Of a stretch of DNA of 64,000 nt, positions 23,996 through 36,669 are shown in pieces. The notes beneath the pieces are model-generated. The model was given only the letters and a program-made list of their open reading frames with translations. It was not told the DNA's origin and made no database searches. Every line of letters begins with the position of its first letter. Position 1 is the stretch's first letter. The translations under genes were made by a program, and so were the position numbers. The DNA lies in contig CATQJL010000001.1 in assembly GCA_958299035.1 (NCBI GenBank), positions 51,214,461-51,278,460 of the forward strand. Reading direction: 5' to 3'. The stretch is from Cylicocyclus nassatus. Lineage: Eukaryota > Nematoda > Chromadorea > Rhabditida > Strongylidae.

Positions 23996-24211
23996 ATGGG
24001 TATTTATCAATGCTTCAAAAAAAAAGCAATGAGAATGAAGATTGTCTACACAACTTGTTGTTGTTTATTAGTAGCAATACACTACATTCCTCTCACCAGT
24101 TGGGCGATCACATTCGGTGTTACTGTATCATGCGATTTGGTCTTTCGTCTGCGCGTTCCCCGTCGTCGCACCGGAAACGAGTTGGTGGTTGCCGTCAGCG
24201 ACGATCAATGA
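23996..24211 (+). CDS. Candidate short secreted protein
   Basis: An uninterrupted 71-codon frame 60 bp after the 79-aa gene. A basic start (KKKAMRMK) precedes a hydrophobic run IVYTTCCCLLVAIHYI and a plausible signal-peptidase region PLTSWA. The remainder contains FRLRVPRRRTGNELVVAVSD. It looks like a signal peptide plus a small mature chain. No splice evidence or homology is known to me, so chance cannot be excluded. Confidence 0.25.
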   Translation: MGIYQCFKKKAMRMKIVYTTCCCLLVAIHYIPLTSWAITFGVTVSCDLVFRLRVPRRRTGNELVVAVSDDQ

Positions 24212-24488
24212 GATACGGTCGACCGGTCACTCGTCAACACGACCCGCAGTCTCGCTGTAGGAGCCTGGCTCAGTTTGCAGTGATTGCAAGTGATCATCAC
24301 ACATAAATGTTCTCGAGTAAATCAGGAACCTACCCAAGACAAGTTCAAGAAAATTTCGCAGCGTGATCTAAACAGGGTCTCAAAATATTATACTCTGGAC
24401 GAATTGACAAGTTTCCTGAAAAAGCTTTTTTTTTGGGTGATTTTTTTGGGTGATCATGAATCAACATTTTCTGCACTACAATACCGCC

Positions 24489-24941
24489 CGTATTTTTTGA
24501 AAAAAAAAGGCACGAAGTCGCCCGATTCACGACATCACTGCATGGCCATATCTCGCTCCAGGGTGAAGAAGTTCTTAATTCAAGGGCACCATTCGAGTCA
24601 GTTCGGCGCGGCGCAACTTCTGATATATAGAAGTGGTAGTTTGTACACAGCAGGAGGTCAGAATCACGAATCGTTTCAGGTTCTTGCTTATGGTGTTACT
24701 CAAGGTGCTATTCATTGCTTTTACTGGCCAACCTACCGTAGGCAAAAATCTGAAACGATTCTTGGATCCTTCCTTAAACTATATACAAACAGGCACTTCT
24801 TTGAATCAGAAGATGTACCGCTCCGAGCTGAGTCGCAAGGTCCTTGAATTAAGAATTTCTCCACCCTGAAACGAGATATGGCCACGCTACGATGATCACA
24901 TGATTCGAGCGACTTTGCGTCGTTTTTTCAAAGATACGAGC
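24489..24941. mobile_element. Foldback element about 450 bp
   Basis: Arms of about 100 bp pair imperfectly: the left includes CATGGCCATATCTCGCTCCAGG and CTTAATTCAAGG, the right their complements (24836-24941). An inner inverted repeat GAATCGTTTCAG / CTGAAACGATTC lies at 24671 and 24749. The long plus-strand open frame across it is a by-product of the symmetry. Confidence 0.65.
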
Positions 24942-25124
24942 AATATTGTACATTGCAATGTACCTAAGGGAAGTAGATGTTCAGACCATAAAACAGCAAG
25001 GAACAAAGCGAAACGGTCATAGGGAGCGAATTAAGTCGCCACAAAAATCTTGGGCAGAAGACAAAGGAGAACACCTTTAACTCTGTACGGACTGCTTTAG
25101 CCTTTGTCATAACCAAGCGAATTC

Positions 25125-25420
25125 TTAAATATCGGCCACAATTTGAGAGCACTTAGGCTCCTTGAAGGATCTATCCAGCAAAGACTTCGGCTTCCGAAAA
25201 TATGGTGGGAGTTTGCAAAGTATGAGAGCTGGAATGTCAACATTGCTTTCGCTGATTAGAAGTCGTAAACTCATCTCACGTGTGTCAGCAAAACCTAATG
25301 AAGGAATTCGGGACTCGCATTGGCCTTGCATCTCATAAAAAATAAAGCTTCGCATAAATATGAGCTTGCTGAGAGCTGTCCTAATTTCTTGAAATTCACC
25401 TCCCAATGTGAGAAAGTTAG
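25125..25420 (-). CDS. Terminal exon candidate, unrecognised protein
   Basis: A strong acceptor (TTACTTTTTTCAG at 25421-25433) opens a 97-codon frame ending in TAA at 25125-25127. It reads GGEFQEIRTALSKLIFMRSF at the start, RLLISESNVDIPALILCKLP in the middle and EPKCSQIVADI at the end. Length, signal and residue mix fit a last coding exon starting in phase 2. No upstream exon or family was identified. Confidence 0.4.
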
Positions 25421-26356
25421 CTGAAAAAAGTAAATTTTCCGCCTTCGATCAAAAGTCAAGATACTTTTGCCATTGTCAGCTGATTGTGAGCTGTCAGCTC
25501 AAACAAATACCGGCGGACTTGTTTAACGACCACTTAGCAGATATAAAGATTTGCAATCAGTATTTGGTTGTCATAAGCGTATTTGTCTTATCGGGAAAGG
25601 CCAATGCAATTTCTGATAATTTCTCTGAACATGTATCACCCACACATGTCACTTCTTTTACGATAATCTCTAGTCTTTCTATGAGCGAGTTCTTAGTCAG
25701 CAGGATGGTGGTAGTACTTTTTTTCTATCGAGGAGGAGTGACCTTCTGGCCCTTTGTATCCCAGAAATAATAAAACATTATGATTTTCCTGAAATAAAGG
25801 TACTAATCTTGGTTGTTTACACGATAAAATGAAAAAAAAACTTATACATCTCACAGTAGAGCAAGATAAAGATTCCGAGATAAATTCTTCCTCCCTCCCC
25901 CCTTTTTGTCAGCCACTTAGTGGAACTGATATCGAAAGAATCGTAGATCATTCGACTTAGTTCATTTATGCTGCGTTATGGTGTTATAGCGAGTTGTTTT
26001 GCAAGTCCACATTAGTGAAGACCAGCGATCATTTAAACTTCATTTTATCAGGTTCAGGCTCATGTACATAACAATGTATTTCTTGCGCATCGAAAATTGA
26101 AAAGTGCAACCAAGGCGACTCAAGATTAAAATCAAAGTCAGATGATTTAAGTATCTAAAAATATTGCAAATGTAAAGTCTATAAGAACTTTTATTCAGTT
26201 TTAGTTTGTTTAGCTTTTTCACAAGCAGATGGCTCGCTCGATGAGCATCGTTTGTATTGAAAGTTTACAAGCTCGTTTCGAGTGATCGAGTGCATTGCAC
26301 TGGGAAGATTAAACTCACAGAGCGATCATCTGTTATGTGCCAGCAGCAATAAAACA
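25421..26356. other. No gene recognised
   Basis: Upstream exons of the minus-strand gene ending at 25125 may lie here; none is convincing. Confidence 0.3.
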
Positions 26357-26556
26357 TGGAAAAGAAGTGTTTTCCAAGTTGATTAGCAAACATGACTTCT
26401 TTTTTATTGTTAGAAAAATATCTGTTTTCTTGTGCCTGCCAACCTCATTTGGGGCCCCATGCATGCATCCTCATCGGGGCACAAGAAAAAAGATAAATTC
26501 TTCTAACAAGCAAAAAAGTCATGTTTATGAATCAACTTGGAAAACACTTCTTTTAT
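26357..26556. repeat. 200-bp foldback
   Basis: Arms starting AAAAGAAGTGTTTTCCAAGT and the exact complement at the right, pairing for about 80 bp around a spacer with GGGGCCCCATGCATGCATCC. A/T-rich, non-coding. Confidence 0.8.
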
Positions 26557-26908
26557 AAAAGAATGCTTCCTATCCTGCGGGGATTTGCGTCTTGAGCTGC
26601 TAATCAATCTATCAACTTTTGTTATGAATATACTGGACAGAGGCATGCAGTGTTAGCCTCATATTTCAGTCTCTATAGAATATATGATCCACCATGACTC
26701 AGCGGCCAACGCTCTTTCTTTTAAAAGTCTTCCTTTGAAGTTGATGAAGACTTCCTATTCTGCATTCTCTAATCTAACAGTGCTAGTGGGGAAATGTTCA
26801 GAACTCAACCCAGCCATTCCAAACGAGCTGTATATCATCGGTATGTTAAGTTTGTGAAAAAGGCGGTTGATGCATTAAAGCGATGAAAATTTTTGATGAA
26901 CCACAGGT

Positions 26909-27508
26909 TTAACACGTTGACGACCGTTTTGGGCGAAACTCCCACTAACGTCCTTCGCGCATTTGGCCCGTGCATACGCGCGGATGCACGAAAACACTAT
27001 GTGGGAGTCTTTTTGTCACTTATTAATAAAACATGCGAACTTTGTTCAGACATACAGGTATGTCACAGAGCCTTACCAGGACTTACACAAATCAAGGTTT
27101 TTGCATCGATTTTCCCTCCAATAATCCATGCAATGGTTATATCTGAGGAATCGCTCTTCGAGAAAAGCGTTGTAAAACCAGATGTTTTTTGTCTGATTCA
27201 TCTTTGTTTGATTTCAAAACAGCTATACAGAGTTTTCACCTTCTCGAGAAAACGTAATTAGCATGTATTGACTACATCAAAAACGTACTGATTACCCAAT
27301 TTTGCGGCCAAAACTTCTGAACAGCTGCCGCGATGCCCTGTGTTCTGTAAGACAATCAGGTCACTAATAGTATTACTGCATAGAAGTTACCTTAAAACTT
27401 TTCGTTTGCACCTAAAAAACTAGCGTGCATATGCGCGGATGCACGAAAATGCTAGACGGGAGTCAGGGCGTGCATACGTGCGGATACACAAGGTCGTCAA
27501 CGTGTTAA
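26909..27508. mobile_element. TTAA-type MITE, CACGTTGACGACC family
   Basis: A 592-bp element (26913-27504) with inverted ends CACGTTGACGACC / GGTCGTCAACGTG, flanked on both sides by TTAA (piggyBac-style target). Subterminal CGTGCATACGCGCGGATGCACG blocks occur near both ends. No transposase. Confidence 0.85.
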
Positions 27509-28891
27509 ACACGGGTCGATATTTTTGTAATTCATTTGTTCGCCAAAGCTAGAAAATTTTTTAGCAAAATTCTTCTGTCAGATCACATAATCAAACAATC
27601 TTGTGATTTTTCACTGACTTCCAGTGAAGAATAATTACTGTATGAAAAAAAACATCAACCACTAGGAATCAGCGAGAGTTAATTGCAACTGAAAGATTCG
27701 GCTTACTCGCAGTACGCTTTAGTTTGAGAAGTTCGTAAAAAATAGTGAAAGCAATTGAGAATACGTGAAATGCGAGCATATGTCGTATACTTACTACGTT
27801 GATCCTGACAATTGTTTTGGCTAGTTCTCAGCGACTTCGTTCACCACTTACCACGTATTTAATATTATGCTAAAGAAGGGTTAAGTGGAAGATATGATAT
27901 CATACGATTACTTGTACATCTCCTACAATAGCCAAATTCTAGTCCCGAAAACCAACGTCTCAAGTTTTCCTGGAGCAATTTTAAGCAAGCAGAGCCATTC
28001 TAAAAAAAATATTGTTCTGCATCAAATAATTTCTCTAGGTCTAGATGGTTCCATTGAAGTTACTTTGCTGACTCAGGCTTATAAGAATTTTTTTCATGGA
28101 TTCAAAACAAAAGTGATACCGTCGCACAACAAGGTACAAACACATGACCGTATCACATGCTAGAGTAAATTGATAGCAGAAGTGTAGCATACTTTGAGGG
28201 CACTCAGAAGTTCAAGTAGCTGCATATCTCCAGTCCCATTTGCTATTATATTCAAGTCACACCTCCATCACTACTACGAATAAATTTAAGAAGAAAAGGG
28301 AGAAGAAAGCTACGAGTGAAAATGATTAGCAACTGTGATGTGCTCAGACCCACGCATGCAACCTGTCACTCGTAACAAAAAATTCTTTTTCTAAGGTTGA
28401 CTTATGCTATAACCTTGTCTGTTTTCGCGCTCTATTACATGTTAGAGCGGAGGGGGGGGGGGGAGGGGGGAGGAGGAGGAGAGGAGTGGGGAGGGAGGTT
28501 GTGATGCATGAACTATACATTTAACTTGGAAACACTCATTTTTTGCCCCACATATACAATATCGTTCTCTTCATGAGTGCAGTCAAAAATTGGAAAACTT
28601 GCGATAGACTGAAATAATTTGACTCTTTACCGTATGCCTACCATAATACCATGTCTATCCAATGTGCAGACGAATTCCACAATCATCTACGCATCCAAGT
28701 GACATTTGCAGTTACTGGACGGAGCTAGGCGATCGGAACGAAGACGATGACCACTGGCAAATCATGGCAAAGTCCGCGAATTTTCTTTCAAAAACCGCAA
28801 ACATTCAAACAATCAAGAGATGAGAAAAAGAAACCAGAAATTCTTCCGCACACAGTTTATGTAAATATTCGCAGTCACAAACGTGCAATAC
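27509..28891. other. No gene recognised; G-tract at 28450-28500
   Basis: Mostly AT-rich. A purine run rich in G (28448-28499) could form G-quadruplex or triplex structure. Open frames (27885-28163) are unsupported. Confidence 0.35.
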
Positions 28892-28999
28892 CTCATAAAA
28901 TGTCGCGACAATCCCCGGCACTTTGATACCATTTAGTTGAAGCCGGGTTATGGGAATCACACAAACGACAGCTATATCTTTCTCCAAAATGCATGACTC
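28892..28999 (-). CDS. Isolated exon candidate
   Basis: A minus-strand 36-codon frame in phase 0/0 between a strong acceptor CTTTTTTCCTAG and a donor GTATTG. Reads ESCILEKDIAVVCVIPITRL then NGIKVPGIVATFYE. The VPGIV-x-x-FYE segment faintly recalls the start of a RhoGAP domain, but the arginine-finger region is not present nearby and I do not assign it. Confidence 0.3.
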
Positions 29000-30136
29000 C
29001 TAGGAAAAAAGGCATAGTATGTTTCACTGAGTTCCTATGATTTGCTGCAATACGGCATATTCTGTATATAGTGAACTTGCTTTTTTGTGAAAATCTACAC
29101 AAGTTCTCAAATTTTACCCACCCTTTTCGTTCTTTCAAAAAAGTCTCCGACTATCCTGGTGCACGAAGAAATCCTTCGCGTTGCGAAAAGAAGCCAGCAT
29201 AAAAAATAAGTTTACTGTAAACAGAAAATTTGTGTAGGGCGGCTTGTCAGAAGGTAGTTTTGATGTGCTAAACCCAACGCTTGTTTCGAACTCAAGATCC
29301 ATGCACTGTGGAGAGAGTTATGGCATTCGTAGTTTGCGTGACTTGCATTTCGCAGTATCAAAGTAATTTCGCGAGATCAACGAAAAGTCGGATAGTCGCT
29401 AGATTTTGGGAAGTTTTGATCAAATTAAGATGTGAACGGAAGAATTTTGGGTTTCCTTCCGCATCTGTTAATTGTTGCCAGGTTACACCTTGTCTTAGCA
29501 ACAGAAAGGAAGGCTAAGATAAATGAAAGAAAATTATTATGTTGCCGCTCAAATAACTCCCTAACGCTCTTCTTATTTTTTTTTTCAAGGTGGACGGTCA
29601 ACTCTAGCAACTTAGACTAAACACGCCAATGCCTTTATCATTAGAAGCCTATATCTCTGACTCTGACAGAGAAACTTATATGACAATTTTGGAGCTTAAT
29701 CCGAGGTTACGTCCAATTGGGCATTTCATGATATGTTTCTCAAATGGGGCCATAAAATGACTTTTATCAGTATCACGTGATAATATGCATTGAAGGCAAG
29801 GCTACTAAAATAACTCTTGTCATTCAGAGATGCATTGTCAGCAATTAACATTTTGTCATTGCGATAGAATTACAGCATGCAATAAAGAAGTATTTTTATT
29901 GCCATCTCAAGGGAACCATCGTTGAAATGGCGTGCTTGTCACGGTGTGAAATATCAAAGCTGCCTTACACCTATTTAATTTGAATCGAGTTAACCTACAG
30001 ATTCTTTTTATGAGTAGTTCGAGGTGCAACCTCGCTCCTTCAAAAGTCTGACAGTTTTTCACACTCAGTGATGCTTTGTGTAATAACAGAGTCTCATTCC
30101 TTACAAAATGTTGAAAGTAGGATATATGTGGAGTTA
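29000..30136. other. No gene recognised
   Basis: Open frames at 29281-29620 on both strands overlap each other and lack splice support. Confidence 0.35.
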
Positions 30137-30825
30137 TACAGGTTGTCCCAAAGTGGTGCGAACACTGTTGGATGGTTGATAACTCCCTTGCTTTTATGTC
30201 TTTCGCCTAGCTTGAGGTACCATTCTGTAGAGTGAGGTTCAACTTAGATGAACAGTATGGAGCAAATCACCAGTCGCTCTTCATTACCGTTGGATTAGGG
30301 TAGGAACTTCGAAAAGGATTTTAGGAAGTTGAAAACGATTTTCTTCTTGGATGGGAAACCAAACAAGCCAGAAACTCTTGTACTGGACTAATGGAACGCG
30401 ATTCTAAATATGAAAACTGCACTTCACTTCAAAGCTTTCATAGGTTATTTCAAGTTAAGGGTAACAACTGTTTTTGCAATGTTTGTCAGAGGTGTGATGG
30501 CACCATTAAGAAAGCTCGAAAAACTAGGTATTGAGATCAGCACGCCTGGTAAATTTGCTACACAAATTTCCGTTTTTTTTGGATTTTTTCCCACCAGAAG
30601 GCCTATCCCAGTAGCGCTGTATGCTGAAAGTTTATACCGTATTTCTACAGTAACAGTTTATACCTATTTCTACAGTAACGAAGGAGAATTGTAGATTCGT
30701 TCCATGCTGTGAATTAGAACTGAGCTTCGTTCTACATGGTACCTCAAGCTCGGTGAAAGACATGTAAAAACAAGAAGCTTATACAAGAACAAACAGTGTT
30801 CACATCTTTTTGGGACGTCCTGTCT
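30137..30825. mobile_element. ACAGGGTGTCCC mariner-like MITE, copy 2
   Basis: Ends TACAGGTTGTCCCAAAG and the complement of CTTTTTGGGACGTCCTGT; subterminal AGCTTGAGGTACCAT mirrored in both arms. About 690 bp. Closest to copy 3 at 58717. Confidence 0.75.
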
Positions 30826-31435
30826 ACTGGCCATTTCCTTACTCTGGTACAACCTATGAGGCCAAATGAGGTTCAACAGCCATTGACTGGGGAACACTTG
30901 ATTTTTTTTTGTGGTTCGTGTGGAAGAGGATCTGCGCCATGAAACGTTATGCCACAATCCATCAAGACTTTTTAGGTATTTACGGAAGTGTCCCATCTGC
31001 TGTTTTCCTCGGTAAAGTGCAATTTTTCATTTTTCAAAAAAGTTATCAGGGGCATGTGGCGTATGTTTACCAAAAATTCGTAACTGGTTCTTTGAGTGGA
31101 GTCAAAAGTGCGGACATATGTTGTGCAATAGTATTTTTTGAATGAGAAATTGCTATGAAACGTTCCTGTTTTTCTAACCTTATACATATTTCAGAGCAGG
31201 ATAACGGGGAATCGACTTAGAACATCATCTTCAACCTAAATGAATCTGGTAAATAGCAAGTTCTTTATCCATTTGTCACCAGGATGATTTGAACTCTTAG
31301 TGAATATGAAAGCGGCTCAATAATGGTCCCCACGGATGGATGGCATTCCAATAAGGTTTACTGACCATACTAGTTTCCTATTTCCAAAATCTAAGACCAT
31401 AAGAATTTAGAATTTATCCAGCTAGGGCCAATCTG
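30826..31435. other. No gene recognised
   Basis: Small open frames only. Confidence 0.35.
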
Positions 31436-31901
31436 ACAAGGGAACCGAGTCGAGTCGAAGTGGCCTTTCCAGATGATACTTATACTGCTTTGAAGAGCAT
31501 TAATCGGTGATTCCAAATCTGCTTTCCATATCTGCCAAGCGCCTCTGGACGCCGAGTTATGCTCGTTTTTTGGGTCAAAAAATTGAACGCAAAACTGAAG
31601 CAAAATCGCTCAGATTTGCTCAAATGGTCCAGTGTCAAGTATCAGAGCTGTTTATGCAATGGATACATTTTATTTTATATGCTAATACTTAACATTGCTT
31701 TATCTGAGCGTTGGAAAGATTGTCACAACCAATTTTACCTAAATTCTGCATTCATTTTTCGTTCCGAAAAACGGTCATAACTCGGCGTCCAGAGGCGCTT
31801 GGCAGATTTGGAAAGCAGACTTGGAATTACCGCTTAGTACTCTTTAAAGCAGTATGGTTCTCATTTGGAAAGGCCACTTCGACTCGACACGGTTCCCTTG
31901 T
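31436..31901. mobile_element. ACAAGGG-family foldback MITE, copy 3 (diverged subtype)
   Basis: Ends ACAAGGGAACCGAGTCGAG and its exact complement, then GAAGTGGCC as in other copies. The 466-bp interior is diverged but keeps the mirrored GATTTGGAAAGCAGA-type block. Confidence 0.8.
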
Positions 31902-32471
31902 GAGTACGTTCATGAGCGTCTTCAAGTATATGGTAGAAGACTACAGTCACCTATAGAACTGGTATCACGGTAACTTTCCTGCGAATTATAGCTGTCAGTT
32001 GTGTAGAGAAAATTTGGTCGCACGTCCTGAACCAAACACCAAAACCATTCATAAATCTTTTACAAGAGATGGAACAATGACTGATCAGGAGTGAAAGTAC
32101 ATTTGATCCCTTGCCTTTTTTCCATTTCCATTCAAACCTAGACACCAGGAAAAACCGCACATTTATTGTGACTGCTGGTTCCTGATTCTGATCACATTAC
32201 GTCGCCGACGCTGAACAACTGTCACATCAACATCCCAACAAAACTATGACGATGACTGATGCAATGTGGTGAAATTTTCATGGGGGATTCCCCTGCCGTT
32301 CACGAGAACCGCGCCGTGACGACGATTCGTCACTGATCACACAACGGCCGAATGAAAAAGCGGCGCCGCAAAGTTCAAATGATCAGCTCAAAAAATGCAT
32401 TTGTCAAGGAAATTTCATCGAAGTTCACTGCTGCTCAGCTGTAACCACATCGAGCGATGGCCGAGTGAAAT
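31902..32471. other. No gene recognised
   Basis: No supported frame; AT/GC mixed. Confidence 0.35.
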
Positions 32472-33207
32472 GTACAGTCGAGTAGATTTCCTGCTTAATA
32501 TAGTGTCCCTGCAGACGCGGCAACGCTGGGGCGTCAATAAATGCCTTGGGAGTTCCCGAGCTAGTGTTTTCCAGTGTTTTCTTTGCTTATTTCATGCTTT
32601 TTAGTTGATTTGTTGCTGATAAAGAGGAAAAGGGTAAGTTGAAGGGTAGTTTCTGTTTTTTGAGAAGTTCTATCATCGCATATTCACAGATATTCATGTG
32701 GAAGCATTTCGCGTCAGCTTCTTGTCTATATTTTTTCCTTCATTTCCTTTTCTTCTGTCACTTCTTCTTTCAAAGCTCCTCCTTCTTGTGAGGCGTTTCT
32801 TTGAACGCTAGTTGGCTTGTTTTGCAGCAACTTCTGCTTTCATCCATAAGAAATAGCATTTTGATCATGTGGTAAAGACGATAAGTCAATCATAGAAACC
32901 CACTAGCGTCCAAAGAAGTACCTCACAAGAAGAAAGAGGCATGAAGTGACAAAAAAATAGACAAGAAGCTGACGCGAACTGCTTCCACGTGGATATCTGT
33001 GAATATGCGATGATAAAACTTCTCAGGAAACGGAAACTACTCTCTAACTTACCCTTGTCTTCTTTATCAGCAACGAATCACCTATAAGCAAAGAAAACAC
33101 TGGAAAACACTAGCTCGGGAACTCGTCAGGCAATTATTGACGCCCCAGCGTTGTCGCGTCTGCAGGGACACTATATTAAGCAGGAAATCTACTCGACTGT
33201 AGCTGGG
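32472..33207. repeat. Large foldback, about 330-bp arms
   Basis: Left arm 32472-32822 and right arm about 32895-33207 are imperfect complements. Outer blocks include CAGTCGAGTAGATTTCCTGC, the middle has CGCAACGCTGGGGCGTCAAT, and inner blocks AGCTTCTTGTCTAT. The loop is about 70 bp. No coding capacity; either a MITE or an inverted duplication. Confidence 0.8.
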
Positions 33208-33449
33208 AACAAGCGATCTGTGATGCTACGAAGAACTTATTCGTAATTAGAGACAAGTCCAAGGTCTTCTCGCCTGTTGGATGGAGATCAGTAAACAACT
33301 ATAAGTTATATGTTGTGTGGGGGTAGTGTGATAAAGCACAAACAATTATAGAGTGATGTAATGTCTAAATATGGCTCTTTAGAAGTTACTTTGTTGTTGG
33401 CAGAGTTATTTTCTGCTTCGAAATGATGGGACAAATCTGAGACAAAAAA

Positions 33450-33700
33450 GCTCTTTCGGAAAGCCCAAAATTCGCTCTGGAAGTCTTCCGGACCCCGCCC
33501 ACTTGCAGACCTCCCCCCCCCCCCCCTCCTCACTTCTTACATGTAGTTTGAAGCAAACGCCGACATGGAGAGCTTCCAGAAAAGCTTATTTTTGCCATTT
33601 TTAAGCGCCGAGAAGCTCAGATATGGCTTCAGCATGGCGAGAAGGCTCCGAAGAGGTAAAAGCCGGGGATCAAATTTTCTGCCGGGACACTGCCTATAAT
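33450..33700. mobile_element. GGCAGTGTC-family fragment
   Basis: Shares CCGGACCCCGCCCACTTGCA, AGATATGGCTTCAGCATGGC and the end GGGACACTGCCTATAA with 18891-19109. A C-tract (33512-33525) interrupts it. Confidence 0.5.
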
Positions 33701-33799
33701 AAAGCATGCTCTGGCATGCTGTGGTCTATCAAAATTCCTAGGTAGTTGGCAGATGATATGGAAATCATAATTTTAAAGCTATTTTATTTACTACTAGCT

Positions 33800-34282
33800 G
33801 GCTTACCCGGCTCCGCCGTATGTTCCAAATAGAAAATTCCATTTCTCAACCGATCCGGACCAAACTTGACACACATATACTTCGGGCCCCGGCGGTTGTC
33901 ACAGTCCACTTTTCGCTATCGATCGATGTCGATTTTATCGATTTTTTGCAAATTTTGAGCTAGGGGGCTGGAATTTGGCAGGGGGGTGTAATCGAGCATG
34001 CTGATCACCCACACGGGGATGATCAGCATGCTCGATTACCCCCCTGTGCCAACTCCCAGCCCGTAGCTCAAATTTTGCAAAAAATCGGTGAAATCGATAT
34101 CGATCGATGACGAAAAGTAGCTTATGACACCCGCCGGGGCCCAAAGTGTATGTGTGCCAAGTTTGGTCCCGATCGGTTCAGAAATGGAATTTTCTATTCG
34201 GAACATATGTACAGACAGACAGACATACAGACAGACATACAGACAGACAGACAAACAGACATTCAGCTTTATATATAAGATT
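33800..34282. repeat. Inverted repeat with CAGA microsatellite tail
   Basis: Arms of about 185 bp (33830-34014 and 34018-34205) pair around GATCACCCACACGGGGATGATC. They contain ATCGATCGATG-type blocks and GGAATTTTCTATTCGGAAC / GTTCCAAATAGAAAATTCC. The right side continues into (CAGA/CATA)n at 34210-34262. The leader CTTACCCGGCTCCGCC is outside the mirrored part. Confidence 0.8.
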
Positions 34283-34329
34283 CGGTTTCTTGACCATCAC
34301 TTTTACTCATATGACTCGCACTAATTCTA

Positions 34330-34486
34330 CTAGGCTGTTGCATAAGTTCTGTCCGATTTGAATTTTTGCGCAAGGAAAGCATTTTTCAATGATACCAACG
34401 GTATCGAATTAGAGATGAAATTCTCTTAGAACAGCTGCTTCAAACATGAGGCAAAAAAATCGGACAGAACTTATGCAACAGCCTAG
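34330..34486. mobile_element. 157-bp mariner-like MITE
   Basis: Ends CTAGGCTGTTGCATAAGTTC and the exact complement, continuing through TGTCCGATTT. TA occurs at both outer edges. A short non-coding loop only. Confidence 0.85.
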
Positions 34487-34989
34487 TACATAGTTTCACT
34501 GTATGAAAAAAAAAACTGCGGCAGCCTTAGATTATCTCGAGCGAAACGTTACAAAAACTTTCTACTAACGGCAATAAAATGCTTGACTGACTTTGAACAA
34601 GGCATATGCTGTGTAATGCAAAATTAATGCATTTTCCTTATCCTTTTGGAGGCAGAGAAGGTATAAAAATTTATAAAAATTTACAAAATACATCACTCTA
34701 TAGAGCAAAGCAGGCTCTAAAGATAGTGTTCCAGCAATAACTAAAGGTCCGACCTATGTGAAGTTTGCGGAAAAATCAAGGAAATTTAAATACCCAAAAG
34801 ACCAGATTTCTGTCCAGAAAGATCTTAATAACTACCAAGTTAGTCAAGCATATATTATTTATGCACATAAGACATTCAAATGTGCACTTGTCGTATTTCT
34901 GTAATGTAAATTGGAAATTAAAAAACGCTGTAAACCCAAAAATATCGCCTTTTCCGGGTTCTTCATGATAAATTTGATACTTCACGACA

Positions 34990-36660
34990 ACTGACGCCTC
35001 GAGAAGGCTGAAGATTTATAGTTACACTTCCAAAGGGGTTGTACATAGTATGAAATAGTACTATAAAGTGAAAATTACAGAGCTCCACCTTAATGACACT
35101 ACCGTCTATCGTCGGGTGACTGAGAGAGAACTTTAAGCACAACACAAGCGATTAAATCATGCCTGGATGGTTGTAGGAAGAACAGCTGGCCTTCCCGAGA
35201 GGCTCCTCAGCAGATTAAAATTGGAAACACCGTGCCCAGTCTTTTACAGCCATGTTAAGACTTACAAAATACCTGCTACTGATGACACGAGTTTTTTGAC
35301 AGCAGAACAGTTTGAAATTAGACCGACATTAGTTGTGTGGGAGGACCAACCGACCTAATTTCCTGGTTCTTGAATAAGATCAGCTACCGGACAAAGTCCC
35401 GTTTCATATAGCCAACACAAATCATTTCCTGGTACGCCTACGTAACACCAATTTTTAAACGAAATGTGTACTGAATTTTTTGACGTAGTGTCATTGTACA
35501 CTAACGTTCAAAACGACGACGCTCTACAGGCAGTTTCGGAAATGTTGAGTAACTTTGATAAGAAAATCCAGACTTTCGGCCTGAATAAACGATCGGTTAT
35601 GCTCTTGATCAAAGAATGTCTCTCTTGTAACATCTTCAAATGGTCAGGGACATATACTCAGCTGAGAGGTCTTGCGATGGAACAAAGACTTGCTCCAGTA
35701 CTTGTGATCTGCTTTACGAGTAGAATAGAAGAGCCACTGTTGCGTCTCCTCTAATGTACTATCGTTACATAGACGACTGTTGCGTTATAACATTAACACA
35801 AATGGATGAGTGTTTCTGATTACTCAACCAACAGCTACAGTACATAAAGTCTACACGACAGCAACCGAATATGGTTGGCTTCCTTATCTCAGCGTACAAA
35901 TCCAGCTGTTCAACGGAGCTGCGAGTAAAATGGTGTCGCAAAGAGAGTTCCAAGAACATACGGATTAATGCTCACTCTGCATATCCAATTACTATTGAAA
36001 GAGCTGTTATTCGTAACATACTTGAAACAGCAACGAACGTATTGCACAGGAGAAGAAGAACGGAGGAAGTCGCGCAGGTGGGCGCTGGATATCGCTCGAA
36101 TGAATGGCTACATGTACCGAAAATGATATGGTGAACCATCTATTTCTATCAACAACAACAGCCCCGACAGAAAATACCTCTTTGTTTTCTTTTCATCTCT
36201 GACGTGACTAGTGCTATAGTGCGACGATGCCTTAAACACGCGAACCTCGAAAAGATGCCATTTTGATTGACATTCCAAGTGACAACCGAAGCGGTTAGTA
36301 CATAAGAGGCTGTACGGCAACTACTGCAGAATCCAAGACTGCGTAATTTGTCCATCCGGTAAACTTGGTGACTGCGGTAAGACAGGTGTAATCTATCAGA
36401 TCGAATGTATCGAGTGCAGTGCCACTTATTTCGAAGAAACTGAGAGACCGTTGGGAGTAAGGAAAAAGATCTTGCCAGCATCGATAGACATAAAGTTGAA
36501 GTTCACGGTGGTAAGGGCTTCAAGATCAGATGTGTAATACTGGCATTCGAATACGATACTGCCGTCATAAAGGCTCACGAGACGTTCTGAACTTTCGCAA
36601 GAAATCCTAGCATGAACAGCCGAAATGAATGTATGTCAATCACAAATGACTTTATGTCGT
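34990..36660 (+). pseudogene. Decayed Penelope-like element (RT plus GIY-YIG)
   Basis: Broken plus-strand frames follow the order of the better PLE at 40.6-43.6 kb: VFYSHVKTYKIP (35240), FDVVSLYTNVQNDDALQAVS (35477), LRGLAMEQRLAPVL (35662), then YRYIDDCCVI near 35764 (the RT YxDD box), KWCRKESSKNIRINAHSAYP (35929), and the GIY-YIG region VICPSGKLGDCGKTGVIYQI near 36335-36390. Stops and frame changes separate the blocks. It is a second, more diverged PLE lineage than the one at 40-45 kb. Confidence 0.75.
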
Positions 36661-36669
36661 TCTTGACGA

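Noticed and set aside
24284..24847. 187-codon plus-strand open frame
   Set aside because: It crosses a foldback element whose arms and inner repeats are mirrored; there is no splice or domain support.
28448..28499. Structured regulatory G-rich element
   Set aside because: A simple purine/G run with no gene nearby; nothing beyond composition supports a function.
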